Assembly: GCA_017854585.1 (NCBI GenBank)
Contig: JAFMHK010000008.1
Span: 63,286 to 119,036 of the forward strand
Length of the DNA: 55,751 bases
Direction of reading: 5' to 3'
Source of the DNA: Paracoccaceae bacterium
GTDB lineage: Bacteria > Pseudomonadota > Alphaproteobacteria > Rhodobacterales > Rhodobacteraceae
Position 1 is the stretch's first letter. Every line of letters begins with the position of its first letter. The notes beneath the pieces were generated by a model. That model did no database searches. It worked only from the letters and a program-made list of their open reading frames with translations, and had not been told where the DNA came from. Made by a program: the position numbers and the translations under genes. Below, piece by piece: positions 28,826-38,723 of the stretch.

Positions 28826-30646
28826 ATGGACCTCCGCAATATCGCGATCATCGCGCACGTTGACCACGGCAAAACCACACTTGTGGACGAGCTGCTAAAG
28901 CAATCCGGAGCCTTCCGTGAAAACCAGGCCGTCGCAGAGCGCGCCATGGACAGCAATGATCTTGAGCGTGAGCGCGGGATCACCATCCTTGCCAAGGCAA
29001 CCAGTCTTGAATGGAAGGGCATGCGCATCAATATCGTCGACACCCCCGGCCACGCCGATTTTGGTGGCGAAGTGGAACGTATCTTGTCGATGGTGGACGG
29101 CGTGGTGCTGTTGGTAGACGCCGCAGAAGGGCCGATGCCGCAAACCAAGTTCGTGACATCAAAGGCGCTGGCGCTTGGCCTGCGCCCCATCGTCGTGCTG
29201 AACAAGGTCGACAAACCTGATGCAGAGCCTGATCGCGCATTGGATGAAGTGTTCGATCTTTTCGCCAACCTTGGCGCAGATGAAAACCAGCTGGATTTCC
29301 CCCATCTTTACGCATCCGGTCGGGCGGGATGGGCTGATGAAGGCTTGGATGGCCCGCGCAAGGATCTGTCGGCGCTTTATGATCTGATCGTGAAACACGT
29401 CCCGAAACCCACCCAGATTGCCCACGCGCATGAACCGTTTCGGATGCTGGCAACGACGTTGGGTGCGGACCCGTTCATTGGCCGGATCCTGACAGGGCGG
29501 GTCGAAAGCGGCACATTGAAAACCGGTGAAACCGTAAAAGCTTTGTCACGTGACGGCACCAGAATTGAACAGTTCAGGGTGACTAAGATCCTTGCGTTCC
29601 GAGGTCTCGGCCAACAGCCGATTGATCTGGCGGAAGCTGGGGATATTGTCTCCCTTGCCGGGATGACAAAAGCTACGGTCGCCGACACCATCTGCGATGT
29701 CTCGGTAACGCAGGCGATCCCGGCCCAACCGATCGATCCGCCAACCATCACGGTCACATTCGGCATCAACGATAGCCCGCTTGCGGGTAAGGACGGCAAG
29801 AAGGTCCAGTCGCGCGTCATCCGTGAACGTTTGATGAAAGAAGCGGAAAGCAACGTCGCAATCAAAATCAGCGACACGCCGGGCGGAGAAGCGTTCGAAG
29901 TTGCAGGCCGTGGCGAGTTGCAGATGGGTGTTCTGATCGAAAACATGCGACGCGAGGGATTCGAACTTTCGATTTCCCGCCCGCAGGTCCTGTTCCGCGA
30001 GGAAGGTGGCCGGAAACTGGAGCCGATTGAAGAAGTCACAATCGATGTGGATGACGAATACACTGGCGCCGTGATCGAAAAAATCACCGGTCCTCGCAAG
30101 GGCGAACTGGTGGAAATGAAGCCCGCAGGCGTCGGCAAGACCCGTATCATCGCGGTCGTGCCTTCGCGCGGGTTGATTGGTTATCATGGCGAGTTCTTGA
30201 CCGATACGCGTGGCACTGGAGTGTTGAACCGAGTGTTCCACGCTTGGGAGCCCTATAAGGGGCCCATCCCCGGACGCCGCGCTGGTGTGCTGATTTCAAT
30301 GGAAAACGGTGTCAGCGTTGCCTATGCGCTGTGGAACCTCGAAGATCGTGGGCGCATGTTCATTGGCGCGCAGGCTCCGATCTACACTGGTATGATTATT
30401 GGTGAACACAGCCGCGACAACGATCTCGAGGTGAACCCGCTAAAGGGCAAGAAACTGACCAACGTGCGGGCCTCCGGCACCGATGAGGCCGTGCGCCTTA
30501 CGACACCGATCACCATGAGTCTTGAGCAGGCGATCGCATACGTCGATGATGATGAGTTGGTTGAGGTGACCCCGCTGGCCATTCGTCTGCGCAAGCGCTT
30601 CCTCGATCCGCACGAGCGCAAGCGCCAGTCGCGCGCCGCAAGCTGA
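28826..30646 (+). CDS. typA: Ribosome-associated GTPase TypA/BipA
   Basis: A 606-residue translational GTPase that binds 70S ribosomes and affects stress and low-temperature ribosome assembly. G1 is AHVDHGKTT (residues 10-18), followed by RGITI (switch I), [12 protein letters not shown] (G3) and NKVDKPDA (G4). The C-terminal half has the EF-G-like III and V domains and the BipA-specific end. I use the ATG at 28826 ([15 protein letters not shown]). A strong terminator follows the gene. Confidence 0.97.
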   Translation: MDLRNIAIIAHVDHGKTTLVDELLKQSGAFRENQAVAERAMDSNDLERERGITILAKATSLEWKGMRINIVDTPGHADFGGEVERILSMVDGVVLLVDAAEGPMPQTKFVTSKALALGLRPIVVLNKVDKPDAEPDRALDEVFDLFANLGADENQLDFPHLYASGRAGWADEGLDGPRKDLSALYDLIVKHVPKPTQIAHAHEPFRMLATTLGADPFIGRILTGRVESGTLKTGETVKALSRDGTRIEQFRVTKILAFRGLGQQPIDLAEAGDIVSLAGMTKATVADTICDVSVTQAIPAQPIDPPTITVTFGINDSPLAGKDGKKVQSRVIRERLMKEAESNVAIKISDTPGGEAFEVAGRGELQMGVLIENMRREGFELSISRPQVLFREEGGRKLEPIEEVTIDVDDEYTGAVIEKITGPRKGELVEMKPAGVGKTRIIAVVPSRGLIGYHGEFLTDTRGTGVLNRVFHAWEPYKGPIPGRRAGVLISMENGVSVAYALWNLEDRGRMFIGAQAPIYTGMIIGEHSRDNDLEVNPLKGKKLTNVRASGTDEAVRLTTPITMSLEQAIAYVDDDELVEVTPLAIRLRKRFLDPHERKRQSRAAS

Positions 30647-30657
30647 ACCAGTGCATG

Positions 30658-30695
30658 GACAGCCCCCCGCCAAGATGGCTCCGGGGGCTGTCTTT
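30658..30695 (+). terminator. Intrinsic terminator after typA
   Basis: A perfect 10-bp stem GACAGCCCCC / GGGGGCTGTC encloses a second small hairpin (GCCA-AGA-TGGC) and ends in TTTC. It lies 11 bases after the typA stop and before the convergent cysE stop. The minus-strand side lacks a T run, so it serves typA only. Confidence 0.88.
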
Positions 30696-30709
30696 CATCA
30701 GACAGCTAT

Positions 30710-31516
30710 CTATGGGCCGTCGAACAGCTGATCCATGATCATTGCTGGTTGCGCGCATCCTGCTTCGCCCACAATGCGGGCAGGCACGCCTGCAACGGTC
30801 TTGCACGGCGGCACATCTTCAAGAACCACGGAACCCGCTGCAATACGGCTGCAATTTCCAACGCGGATATTGCCCAACACTTTGGCCCCGGCCCCAATCA
30901 GTACCCCGTCTCCGATCTTGGGATGACGGTCTTCCTCTTCCTTGCCAGTTCCGCCCAACGTCACGGAATGCAGCATTGAAACATTGTCGCCCACTACTGC
31001 AGTCTCTCCGATGACGATTGAATGAGCGTGATCGATCATGATGCCACGTCCAATGCGCGCCGCCGGGTGAATGTCCACACCAAAGACCTCACTGACCCGC
31101 ATCTGCAGGAAATATGCCAGATCGAGACGCCCTTGCTGCCACAGCCAATGTCCGACCCGATATGCTTGGATCGCCTGAAAGCCCTTGAAATACATCAAGG
31201 GCTGCAAGAACCGGTGGCAGGCCGGATCACGGTCGAACACCGCCACGATATCGGCACGGGCGGCTGCGGCCAGGCTTGGATCTCTGCGATGGGCCTCGTC
31301 TGCAATTTCGCGCAGGATCTGTTCCGACATCTCGCCCGACACAAGTTTCTGCGCCACGCGATAGGCAAGTGCAGCCTCCAATGTCTGATGATGCAGTATG
31401 CAGCCATGCAGCACACCACCCAGAAGCGGTTCGTTCCTAACCGCGTCTTGCGCTTCGCCGGTGATACGCCGCCAGACGGGGTCCAACTCGGCCAGATGTT
31501 TGCGGATTTCGGGCAT
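30710..31516 (-). CDS. cysE: Serine O-acetyltransferase
   Basis: The 268-residue CysE makes O-acetylserine, the first step of cysteine synthesis. It has the N-terminal helical SATase domain and a left-handed beta-helix of hexapeptide repeats (GVDIHPAARIGRGIMIDH, GNCSRIAAGSVVL). The catalytic His/Asp region is DHAHSIVIGETA. The ATG at 31516 has the ribosome site GGAGGC. cysE directly follows the GTA cluster on the same strand, 85 bases after the DUF2793 gene with no clear terminator between, so read-through from the GTA operon is possible. Confidence 0.95.
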   Translation of the reverse strand: MPEIRKHLAELDPVWRRITGEAQDAVRNEPLLGGVLHGCILHHQTLEAALAYRVAQKLVSGEMSEQILREIADEAHRRDPSLAAAARADIVAVFDRDPACHRFLQPLMYFKGFQAIQAYRVGHWLWQQGRLDLAYFLQMRVSEVFGVDIHPAARIGRGIMIDHAHSIVIGETAVVGDNVSMLHSVTLGGTGKEEEDRHPKIGDGVLIGAGAKVLGNIRVGNCSRIAAGSVVLEDVPPCKTVAGVPARIVGEAGCAQPAMIMDQLFDGP

Positions 31517-31601
31517 AATTGCCTCCGTGGGTATGCTTGGTTCAACCTTACACCGAAAACCTCCCGCACTCCAAGCTGCCCAAGCGCCCCTCACGGCAAA
31601 A

Positions 31602-32309
31602 TTACACCCAGTCAGGGATGCTAAGTTCGGCGAAATGGGCAACCAATCGAATAGTACCCGCAGTAAATGTGCCCCCGGTCGCCGAGATTTCCAATGGCAG
31701 CGGCGTCCATGAAACGGTCTGTGTGCTCGGTCCGTTGACCCATGAATTCTGCGCCAGTCCAAGGCCTGTTCCGAAGCGGCCAGTATCCCCGGTCACACCC
31801 AGTTCCCAAGCTGTTGCGGTGCCCGCAATGGTCGATGTGACCAAACCGGTGATGCCGAAGATAATTGCGCGCGCCGGAAACATCACTGGCGTTGTCACTG
31901 TCGTACCAGCCGAAAGAGATACGTCGACCTCGGCACTGCGGATCGCCATTGATCCCCCCCCCGGCGTTAGTGTCCTTGCACCAACCCTCCATTCTTGCCC
32001 ATCAAAGATTGCAGGATTTCCGGAGTCCATGATTTGCGCCTGCCATCCACGTCCAGGCATCACGAACTCCCATCCACCATTCATCGCAATCGCAATCTTG
32101 CCAGACTGTCCCGCCCACTCATTGGTCGCCCCCGCTGGAACACCAAACGCAATCCCTTCGACAGCGGCCGGCGGGATGGACTGGCCAATGGATGTAAGGC
32201 GCAGTTGCACCAACCCATCAAGACGAGCCAAGGCCTCGTTTACCGTGACATGCTTTTGCGCTTGATTGGGCTGCAGCAGAGGTAGGGACAATACCGGTGT
32301 ATCAGTCAT
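31602..32309 (-). CDS. DUF2793 domain protein, probable GTA fibre or spike component
   Basis: A 235-residue protein whose first ~90 residues (LLQPNQAQKHVTVNEAL, WEFVMPGRGWQAQI) are the DUF2793 signature and whose C-terminal ~115 residues form a glycine- and threonine-rich beta domain. DUF2793 proteins occur in phage- and GTA-linked loci and have been connected with GTA fibre or head-spike structures that contact recipient capsule (family knowledge, not specific to this gene). It overlaps the g15 stop by 8 bases and so is the last gene of the GTA operon. Confidence 0.82.
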   Translation of the reverse strand: MTDTPVLSLPLLQPNQAQKHVTVNEALARLDGLVQLRLTSIGQSIPPAAVEGIAFGVPAGATNEWAGQSGKIAIAMNGGWEFVMPGRGWQAQIMDSGNPAIFDGQEWRVGARTLTPGGGSMAIRSAEVDVSLSAGTTVTTPVMFPARAIIFGITGLVTSTIAGTATAWELGVTGDTGRFGTGLGLAQNSWVNGPSTQTVSWTPLPLEISATGGTFTAGTIRLVAHFAELSIPDWV

Positions 32310-35300
32310 CTATTTCGATCCTTGCAAAAGGCCCCGGCCCGAAACTGTCGGAGATCTGGGCAACTTCGAGAGTATATGGCACTGCCGTACCGTCCAAATT
32401 GCGGGCAGCATCGCTGTATTCATAGAACGGAGTGCTCAGGGTGGTCTGGCGTTTGATCCCACCTGCATCAATGATGCGCAGAACGTATTGTTCGGTGGCC
32501 TCACCCAATGGCACATCGGAACCCTGCCAACTGTCGCCATCAATCCTCGTGCGGCGGACCCAAGTGATGGCTTGCCCCGCCCCACTTCGCTTTGCGCGCA
32601 AGTGTGCGGGCGAAAACGGTCGCAGGCCGATGCCATCGAAGGCAAGCTGCCGGGTCACATAACTTGGGTCGTTCAATCCCCGCCGCGCCGACCCAATCCG
32701 GTAATTCCGAGCTAATCCACGGGCCGACAAGGCAACAGTGATTTGCTCAGCCGCATCGTTCAGCAGGACAAAGATGCTCCCCTCAGGCCACACGTCTGGC
32801 ATAATTGCATTAGTGCCGCTCTGACCGCGCAACCGAAGCCCGATTTCCCACTCGTCCGGCCCCACCATTGTCGCGTGTGCAAACTGGATAATTTCCCACG
32901 GACCATGATCGCCGGGACCAATCGCCGCCGCGTTTGCTCCGTTTAGAACCGCTGACATCTCCGCCGATGACAGGGCCCCACCCGCAAGCCGCACCCGCAT
33001 TGGCCTTCCGCGATCCCATAAGCCCGACTTTGCGGCGAAAAGCGGCGCCTGCAAGATGCCGACAATCCCAGCGCGTTCAACCAATGTGTTCAGCACGAAA
33101 CCTTCGGTTTCTGGTGATGCATAGACCGCTACGGTTCCCGGCCAAGGCTCGGCAGCGATGGCGACATGCGGAGCGTTGGGAACCTCATCTCCGGTCAAAA
33201 GCGGCAGATCCATGAACACAGGGCTAACCCTCGTCGGCGGAACAAACGGCGCTGATTGCACCGGGTCCTCTATGGCGTCCGATGGTTCCGATACTGTCGG
33301 CTCCACGCGTGAGGCCTCGATATGGCGCACCCCCCGATCTTCGACCCGGTCAATCCGCCAGGCCGAACCATCCTCCAAGCTCAGCATCGCGCCAGCACCC
33401 AAGGCACGCCGGGACGGCGGCAAACTGAGCTTGATGGCATCGCGTGCCACACGTGCTTCTGCTAACCACCGTTCCGCGATTCCCTGTCCTTCGCCCCCGG
33501 TCATGACCAGCGGAAGTTCGCTATGGCTGACAGTCTCGATGGGATCATCGGCGAAGACCGCCTCGGACACCCGCTGTTCATAGCTTGCGTCAGCCTCTAT
33601 ATAGCTCAGACGGACCCGCCCAACCGTTTCAGCTTCTGGCGCGCGGGCGTGGCTGATACCACCCTCGCCAGCTTCATTCAGCGCCGTCAATTCAGGCGAA
33701 ACAAGGCCCTCTGCAAAAAGGCTAAGAGGCTGAAACAAAAGCGTTCCATCGCGCTCTATAGCCTGAAACCCATATGCAAGCATCAAAGGCTGCAACTGGG
33801 CCCGTGCACTTTCCGTGTCACCGGACACATGCCCCCGCACCAAACCACGCAACGCCGAGACATCAAAATCTGTCACACCAGCGCGCTCACAAATCTCCGC
33901 CACAACGTGGCTCAGCGGTACCGCACTGATCCGCCCCGTAATCCAATGTCCCCGGGCCCAATTGGCGCCGTCGCTCCACGTCGCGCGATCATTTGGGAAT
34001 GCCGGCCAAGGCCGCGCATCCCAAGCCCAAACATGCGCGCGCGACATATCCAACATTGGCGCGCCGTAGAGCGGGGAAACGGGGTTCTTTTCTGGATCGG
34101 TCCAATAACTCATGATGGCGCGCAGGTATTGCTGCTGGATAAGATCGTCCCGGCGGCCTGTCGAAAAATACGGAATCGCGCTTTCCGATGATTTGGGGTC
34201 CAAGAATTTGTTTGGTTGGTTCGTCCCCTTGTCGATCGCGGCACAGCCGATTTCCGTGAACCAAATGGGTTTTGACTTAGCTACCCACGCTGAAATACCG
34301 CTGACGGTCGTAATCGCCACGGATGAAATCTGCTGAATTGCCCCCGCCGGATTTGATCCATTTTGATTGCTATTGGCCTCCAAAGTCAGTCGCCAACCAT
34401 TTGCCGATGCCGGGATCCCAGTCGAACCCTTCAGGTCCGCTGGTTTGAAACGGACCTGATATTCGATCCAACCATCAGCGACTGTTGTTCCCGCCCAATC
34501 TGAAAGGCGTAGCGTCCCGACCGGATCACCATCAAGGCCCATCGCGACAAGACCAATGTGATGGCGGTGCACACTCCCATTCAAAGGATCGCTGACCAAG
34601 CGGGTCCGCACGGTCACTTCGATTTCCTGATCGCGGATGAATGGCCGCAGGCGACGTTCACTGACCAATCGGTATTGCCCGTCGAATTGCAGTGCATTGC
34701 CCTCACCTGAAACAGGGATGACCTGAACGTCGGCATAGACGGAACTCGGCGAAACAGCTCCACCCAGCTCGGCTTGGCCTTGGGTACTCCCGGGCAGCCA
34801 TGCTTGGTCACCTCCTGCAAATTCTCCGTCAAACTCCAGGGTGTTCAATGCCGGCAAGCTGGCAATTTGGTAGCCACCTCGCCTTTCAAGATGTGGCCGC
34901 GACCACCAACTGCGGATATCCTTGTAGCGAAAGATCCAGTCTTCACCATACGCGCCATCGGAAATCGGCTGACGGCGCTGCGAAATGCGGGCCTCGCTGG
35001 TGGCATAGTACCAATCGTAACCCTCGCCGCCCTCGATATTTGCTTTCAGATAATCAAGGTTACTGATGCTGTTCCATTCGGCATCCGCATGGTCCAACCC
35101 TTCGCGCCAGTCGGAAAGAGGCATGTAATTATCGATAGCGACGAAATCGATCTCGTCGTCCGCCCAGAGCGCATCAAGATGAAAATAGACGTCACCACTT
35201 CCGTCGGTGGGCTGATAGCCAAAGTACTCCGACCAATCTGCTGCATAACTCAATTTCGCATTCAGCAGCAGGATCCGGACCTCGCCCGCCAGCGCCCGCA

Positions 35301-36762
35301 GTTTTTCGACCGCCGGAAATCCCTCGCTGTCACGCATCTGGGTCAGACCCCGCATCTCCGAACCGATGCAGAACGCCTCAACGCCACCGGCTGCTGCGCA
35401 GACTGCAGCCGCGTGAAGAATGAACCGAGAATAGCTCCATTCTTCCGGCCCGGTGTACGTGACCGTGCCGTTTCCAATAGCAAAATCTGCTGCGACCACG
35501 GACCCGAAGAAGGCATCGACCGCCGCGGCATTCGCTTCTGTTCCATCCGGGCCATTTACGAAACCAGGCCCCTTCTCGCCCGTAATCCGACCCCGCCAAG
35601 GCAAATGAGGCTGTTCACCGCTGCTTGACCAAGGATCTGGAAGCCCATTTCCCTCAAGAATTTCCATCAGCAGGAACGGATAAAACGTAACCGCTTGCCC
35701 TTCAGCCTGGATTGCTTTGATCGCTTCGATGACGGACTGGTCGGTCGGAGTGCCACCATAGACTGGGCGGTCGTCGATCCGCGCGATCTCGTCGGCATCC
35801 GACCGGGTGATCCCCCCCGCCGTCCACGGCATCTCGATTGCTTCTCGATCTTTCGCTTCCACCTTGGGTTTTACGCGACATCTGCCTGCACGCAGGTCAT
35901 CGCCAAACCAAGAATAGACAAGGGATACGGCCTGAATGTTTGGAACATCTCCGCGCAAAGCCTCCAGGGCTGCAGGAAGATCCGGCTTGCCGCCCTCGGC
36001 GGACACGTTGGCTGCTCCAAAATTGGCAAATCGGCTGCCATACTGAACCGCCGACGTTGCCAACGCATATTCGCCAGTGCCGGGCATCAGGGCCACGGCC
36101 TTCACAGCCTCCGACGCCGCGGGAACCAAGTTATGATCAGGCGCAGCCCTGCGAAACACCTCAAACGCGAATTGCGGAACCCTGTTCCCGAAATCAGCCA
36201 GATCAAGGTCCTCAAATACAACATAGGCCAGCCCACGATAAGCGGGCACCGTTCCTGCCCCTTCCACCGCCTCTAACAGCGGGTCGGGCATCTGCTCCAT
36301 GCTTCCAGTATAAACGCGGAAATTAAGCGTTTCGCGATCCAGCTCGATGCTATCCGCCCAAATCCGGCCAATCCGCGAAATCTCTCCTTCGCACAACGCG
36401 ACCGCCAGACTCAGGCAATAGGAATAGGCCGTCGTGGAGGGCCGCGACGGTGCACCTTTCCCGCCACCGCTTTGTTGCACTTTTTCTTGAAACTGGGCGG
36501 CCCAAATAACCTGTCCACCCAACCGCATCCGACCAAATAGCTGGGCAATCGGCGTGCCCTCGCCCGCTCCGGTGATGCGGAAGCGATCGACCCGCCCTAC
36601 TTCGACGGGATCCGAACCGGTTCCCAACAGGCGCTGGTCGATCGCCCGACCAATCGTTGCACCAACCGCACGGCCGATCACGGCACCGGTCAGACCAAGA
36701 ACAGTTCCCGAGGCCATTCCCCCAACTGCCGCGCCAACCGCGGACAGAACAATCGTTGCCAT
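32302..36762 (-). CDS. orfg15: GTA g15: host-specificity protein with TIM-barrel-like domain
   Basis: The 1486-residue protein is the large tail-tip/baseplate protein of RcGTA-type particles. Residues 1-50 are a glycine-rich hydrophobic start. Residues about 430-900 hold the GTA TIM-barrel glycosidase-like domain with possible catalytic acids Glu469 (GSEMRGL) and Glu837 (WFTEIGC). A phage-tail hub-like region follows (about 940-1100), then fibronectin-like C-terminal parts. An extra ~190-residue beta-rich segment (about 629-823) splits the barrel; R. capsulatus g15 is about 1300 residues. The enzyme may trim cell-wall glycan, and the insert may add binding specificity (inference). Confidence 0.95.
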   Translation of the reverse strand: MATIVLSAVGAAVGGMASGTVLGLTGAVIGRAVGATIGRAIDQRLLGTGSDPVEVGRVDRFRITGAGEGTPIAQLFGRMRLGGQVIWAAQFQEKVQQSGGGKGAPSRPSTTAYSYCLSLAVALCEGEISRIGRIWADSIELDRETLNFRVYTGSMEQMPDPLLEAVEGAGTVPAYRGLAYVVFEDLDLADFGNRVPQFAFEVFRRAAPDHNLVPAASEAVKAVALMPGTGEYALATSAVQYGSRFANFGAANVSAEGGKPDLPAALEALRGDVPNIQAVSLVYSWFGDDLRAGRCRVKPKVEAKDREAIEMPWTAGGITRSDADEIARIDDRPVYGGTPTDQSVIEAIKAIQAEGQAVTFYPFLLMEILEGNGLPDPWSSSGEQPHLPWRGRITGEKGPGFVNGPDGTEANAAAVDAFFGSVVAADFAIGNGTVTYTGPEEWSYSRFILHAAAVCAAAGGVEAFCIGSEMRGLTQMRDSEGFPAVEKLRALAGEVRILLLNAKLSYAADWSEYFGYQPTDGSGDVYFHLDALWADDEIDFVAIDNYMPLSDWREGLDHADAEWNSISNLDYLKANIEGGEGYDWYYATSEARISQRRQPISDGAYGEDWIFRYKDIRSWWSRPHLERRGGYQIASLPALNTLEFDGEFAGGDQAWLPGSTQGQAELGGAVSPSSVYADVQVIPVSGEGNALQFDGQYRLVSERRLRPFIRDQEIEVTVRTRLVSDPLNGSVHRHHIGLVAMGLDGDPVGTLRLSDWAGTTVADGWIEYQVRFKPADLKGSTGIPASANGWRLTLEANSNQNGSNPAGAIQQISSVAITTVSGISAWVAKSKPIWFTEIGCAAIDKGTNQPNKFLDPKSSESAIPYFSTGRRDDLIQQQYLRAIMSYWTDPEKNPVSPLYGAPMLDMSRAHVWAWDARPWPAFPNDRATWSDGANWARGHWITGRISAVPLSHVVAEICERAGVTDFDVSALRGLVRGHVSGDTESARAQLQPLMLAYGFQAIERDGTLLFQPLSLFAEGLVSPELTALNEAGEGGISHARAPEAETVGRVRLSYIEADASYEQRVSEAVFADDPIETVSHSELPLVMTGGEGQGIAERWLAEARVARDAIKLSLPPSRRALGAGAMLSLEDGSAWRIDRVEDRGVRHIEASRVEPTVSEPSDAIEDPVQSAPFVPPTRVSPVFMDLPLLTGDEVPNAPHVAIAAEPWPGTVAVYASPETEGFVLNTLVERAGIVGILQAPLFAAKSGLWDRGRPMRVRLAGGALSSAEMSAVLNGANAAAIGPGDHGPWEIIQFAHATMVGPDEWEIGLRLRGQSGTNAIMPDVWPEGSIFVLLNDAAEQITVALSARGLARNYRIGSARRGLNDPSYVTRQLAFDGIGLRPFSPAHLRAKRSGAGQAITWVRRTRIDGDSWQGSDVPLGEATEQYVLRIIDAGGIKRQTTLSTPFYEYSDAARNLDGTAVPYTLEVAQISDSFGPGPFARIEIDD

Positions 36763-36766
36763 GACT

Positions 36767-37198
36767 TCAGGTCCTTTCGGGAAATGCGAACCGCGCCACG
36801 ATCCGCCGCGTCCACGGCGGCGTCAGCGGGCTTTCCACAACGCCATGCCCTGAATAGGCATGGATAAAACTTGGGCTCTCGCCGACTTTCGCCTGCAACC
36901 CCAAATGCTTGGCAACCATTCCGTCGCGCATCCGGAACAGAAGCACCTGACCCGGCAGCGGTTTATCCAACGCCACAGAGACAAGATGCAGGGCTGCGGT
37001 CGCCCAAAGCCGCTCTTCGCGACCAGGTTCAGACCAGTCGCGAGTGTATGCCGGGATCCGTTCCGGCTCATCGCCGTATAACTCGCGCCAGACACCCCGC
37101 AAGAGACCAAGGCAATCACACCCTGCACCCCGGCAACTCGCTTGATGCACATAGGGCGTTCCCAGCCACGTGCGTGCTGCGATCACAACGTCGTTCAT
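36767..37198 (-). CDS. orfg14: GTA g14: NlpC/P60 cell-wall peptidase
   Basis: A 143-residue NlpC/P60 endopeptidase that should cut peptidoglycan stem peptides during particle entry. The catalytic cysteine is Cys29 in CDCLGLL, His98 in AKHLGLQ is the second residue, and His113 in FIHAYSG is the third. The start ATG overlaps the g13 stop (ATGA at 37195-37198), and g15 begins 5 bases after its stop. In RcGTA this protein sits at the tail baseplate. Confidence 0.95.
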   Translation of the reverse strand: MNDVVIAARTWLGTPYVHQASCRGAGCDCLGLLRGVWRELYGDEPERIPAYTRDWSEPGREERLWATAALHLVSVALDKPLPGQVLLFRMRDGMVAKHLGLQAKVGESPSFIHAYSGHGVVESPLTPPWTRRIVARFAFPERT

Positions 37199-38079
37199 CG
37201 GCGGGTTCCACCAGATCGAGACGACATCCGGGATGGGTGGCTGACTTGCCAATCCTCTCCTGGAATGTCAGGAAACCCTCGATAATTCATTAAGTTATCG
37301 AACTTCAGTCGGCAGGTCTCCATCCGCTTGTCGCACCCTGCCTCCAAACGCAGCAGATCATCGGCCACAATTTTTGTGCGAATTGCATCCCATAATTCCA
37401 CCCGGCGAACGCCCTCCGATTGGCGATCAATCTTGATCACCGCAGACAGCCCCGTCGCGGCGCCCCCAAGAACTGTGAGCCGTCCACGCTCAAACCAGCG
37501 CGGTTCGAAACCCGGCAGGTCATCAAAAAGGAAGACGCGCCCGTTCTCCAACACTTGTCCGGTAGCTTCGTAAAAGTAGCCGGGTGTCGTCTGGTCAAAT
37601 CGACAAGACTTGTCGCCCAACACCGCGCTGCACTGCTTTTGGTAGATACGGCCCTTCGGCTGGTTCATGCGTTCGGCCAATCCACGCAGCTCGGCCAAAA
37701 ACGCGCCATTGGCGCGAGTCAGTTCGCCCAGTGAGCCGCGAAACTGCAGAACGCGGTTCTCCGGCGCGGCCCATTGAACCAGCCACGCTTCCACCTGTGC
37801 GCCGTCGAAACGGCCGGCTGCAATATCATCCTCGGTGATTGCCGCGTCGCTCAGCGCGCCAATGGCCTCTGTGTTATCGACGGACAGCCCCGTGGTCTGG
37901 CTAAGCGCGGCAGCCGTCAGGCCGGTCTCCGCCCGAAACATCACGCCATCAATCTGCAGGTCACAATCGTGATCGGTAAACCCATAGCTTTCCCCGTCCC
38001 GCCGGGTCAGACGCCAACACCGCGCAACCCCTGTCGCGCCGCTGGCAAGATGGGCATCCAGCCCTTCAACACCGCTCAT
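37195..38079 (-). CDS. orfg13: GTA g13: baseplate hub protein (DUF2163)
   Basis: A 294-residue tail hub protein with the DUF2163 domain and a C-terminal phage BR0599-like part. Four cysteines with the pattern C150-x8-C159 and C249-x6-C256 resemble the iron-sulfur site known in related siphophage tail-tip proteins such as lambda L; a cluster here is likely but unproven. It overlaps g12 upstream and g14 downstream by ATGA junctions. Confidence 0.94.
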   Translation of the reverse strand: MSGVEGLDAHLASGATGVARCWRLTRRDGESYGFTDHDCDLQIDGVMFRAETGLTAAALSQTTGLSVDNTEAIGALSDAAITEDDIAAGRFDGAQVEAWLVQWAAPENRVLQFRGSLGELTRANGAFLAELRGLAERMNQPKGRIYQKQCSAVLGDKSCRFDQTTPGYFYEATGQVLENGRVFLFDDLPGFEPRWFERGRLTVLGGAATGLSAVIKIDRQSEGVRRVELWDAIRTKIVADDLLRLEAGCDKRMETCRLKFDNLMNYRGFPDIPGEDWQVSHPSRMSSRSGGTRR

Positions 38080-38708
38080 ACCCGCAACTCCATGATCGGC
38101 ACGTTGGGCACTTCGCCGGCTTGAAAATTCGCGACGCTCGTTTGAATGGCATCGGTGCCAAAGCGGACAGGCACATCGAACTCGAACCCCGCAGTGACTT
38201 CCTCGCCCGCCTCGGGCGGCGCATCGAAGGTAATCGTGCCTCGGGATGCATCAACATAGAAGTGCACGCCCTCGACTTGCTCATCGGCCGAAATACCAGC
38301 CAAAACCGTGCCCGCAACCGGCTTCGAAATCGGGCGCAGGTATTCTTCCCCCCCCGAGCGATAGGCCTTGATCAGTGGAAAGGTCGTCGTTGTCCCGTCG
38401 CCTGTTGCAATCCGTTGGTCCCTGAACCCGATGTCCTTTGATGGGGCGCAACTCTTGAAATCAGCCCAGTCTTTCCAGCGAAATCCGTACAACTGACCCC
38501 GCCGCGCTTCGAAGAAAGCTATAAGCGTCGCGATATCGTCAAGGCTACGCATGGCCACGCCGGCGTCATAGCGGCGGCGCGAATGCTGCCAAGGCGTATT
38601 GCGCTCCTCGAACCCATTGCTCAGCGTCACCACTTCCGTGCGCCTCTCGGGGCCGCCGACGGACCCAAAGCTCAAATTGGCGGGGAACCTGATGTCATGA
38701 AAACCCAT
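38076..38708 (-). CDS. orfg12: GTA g12: distal tail protein (DUF2460)
   Basis: A 210-residue DUF2460 protein (FHDIRFPANLSFGSVGGPERRTEVVTL start, WKDWADFKSC centre), the distal tail protein of RcGTA-type particles that joins the tail tube to the baseplate. It overlaps g13 by ATGA and starts 15 bases after the tape measure gene. It is complete and near the usual family length of about 210 residues. Confidence 0.94.
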   Translation of the reverse strand: MGFHDIRFPANLSFGSVGGPERRTEVVTLSNGFEERNTPWQHSRRRYDAGVAMRSLDDIATLIAFFEARRGQLYGFRWKDWADFKSCAPSKDIGFRDQRIATGDGTTTTFPLIKAYRSGGEEYLRPISKPVAGTVLAGISADEQVEGVHFYVDASRGTITFDAPPEAGEEVTAGFEFDVPVRFGTDAIQTSVANFQAGEVPNVPIMELRV

Positions 38709-38723
38709 ATCCTGTTGTCTCCC

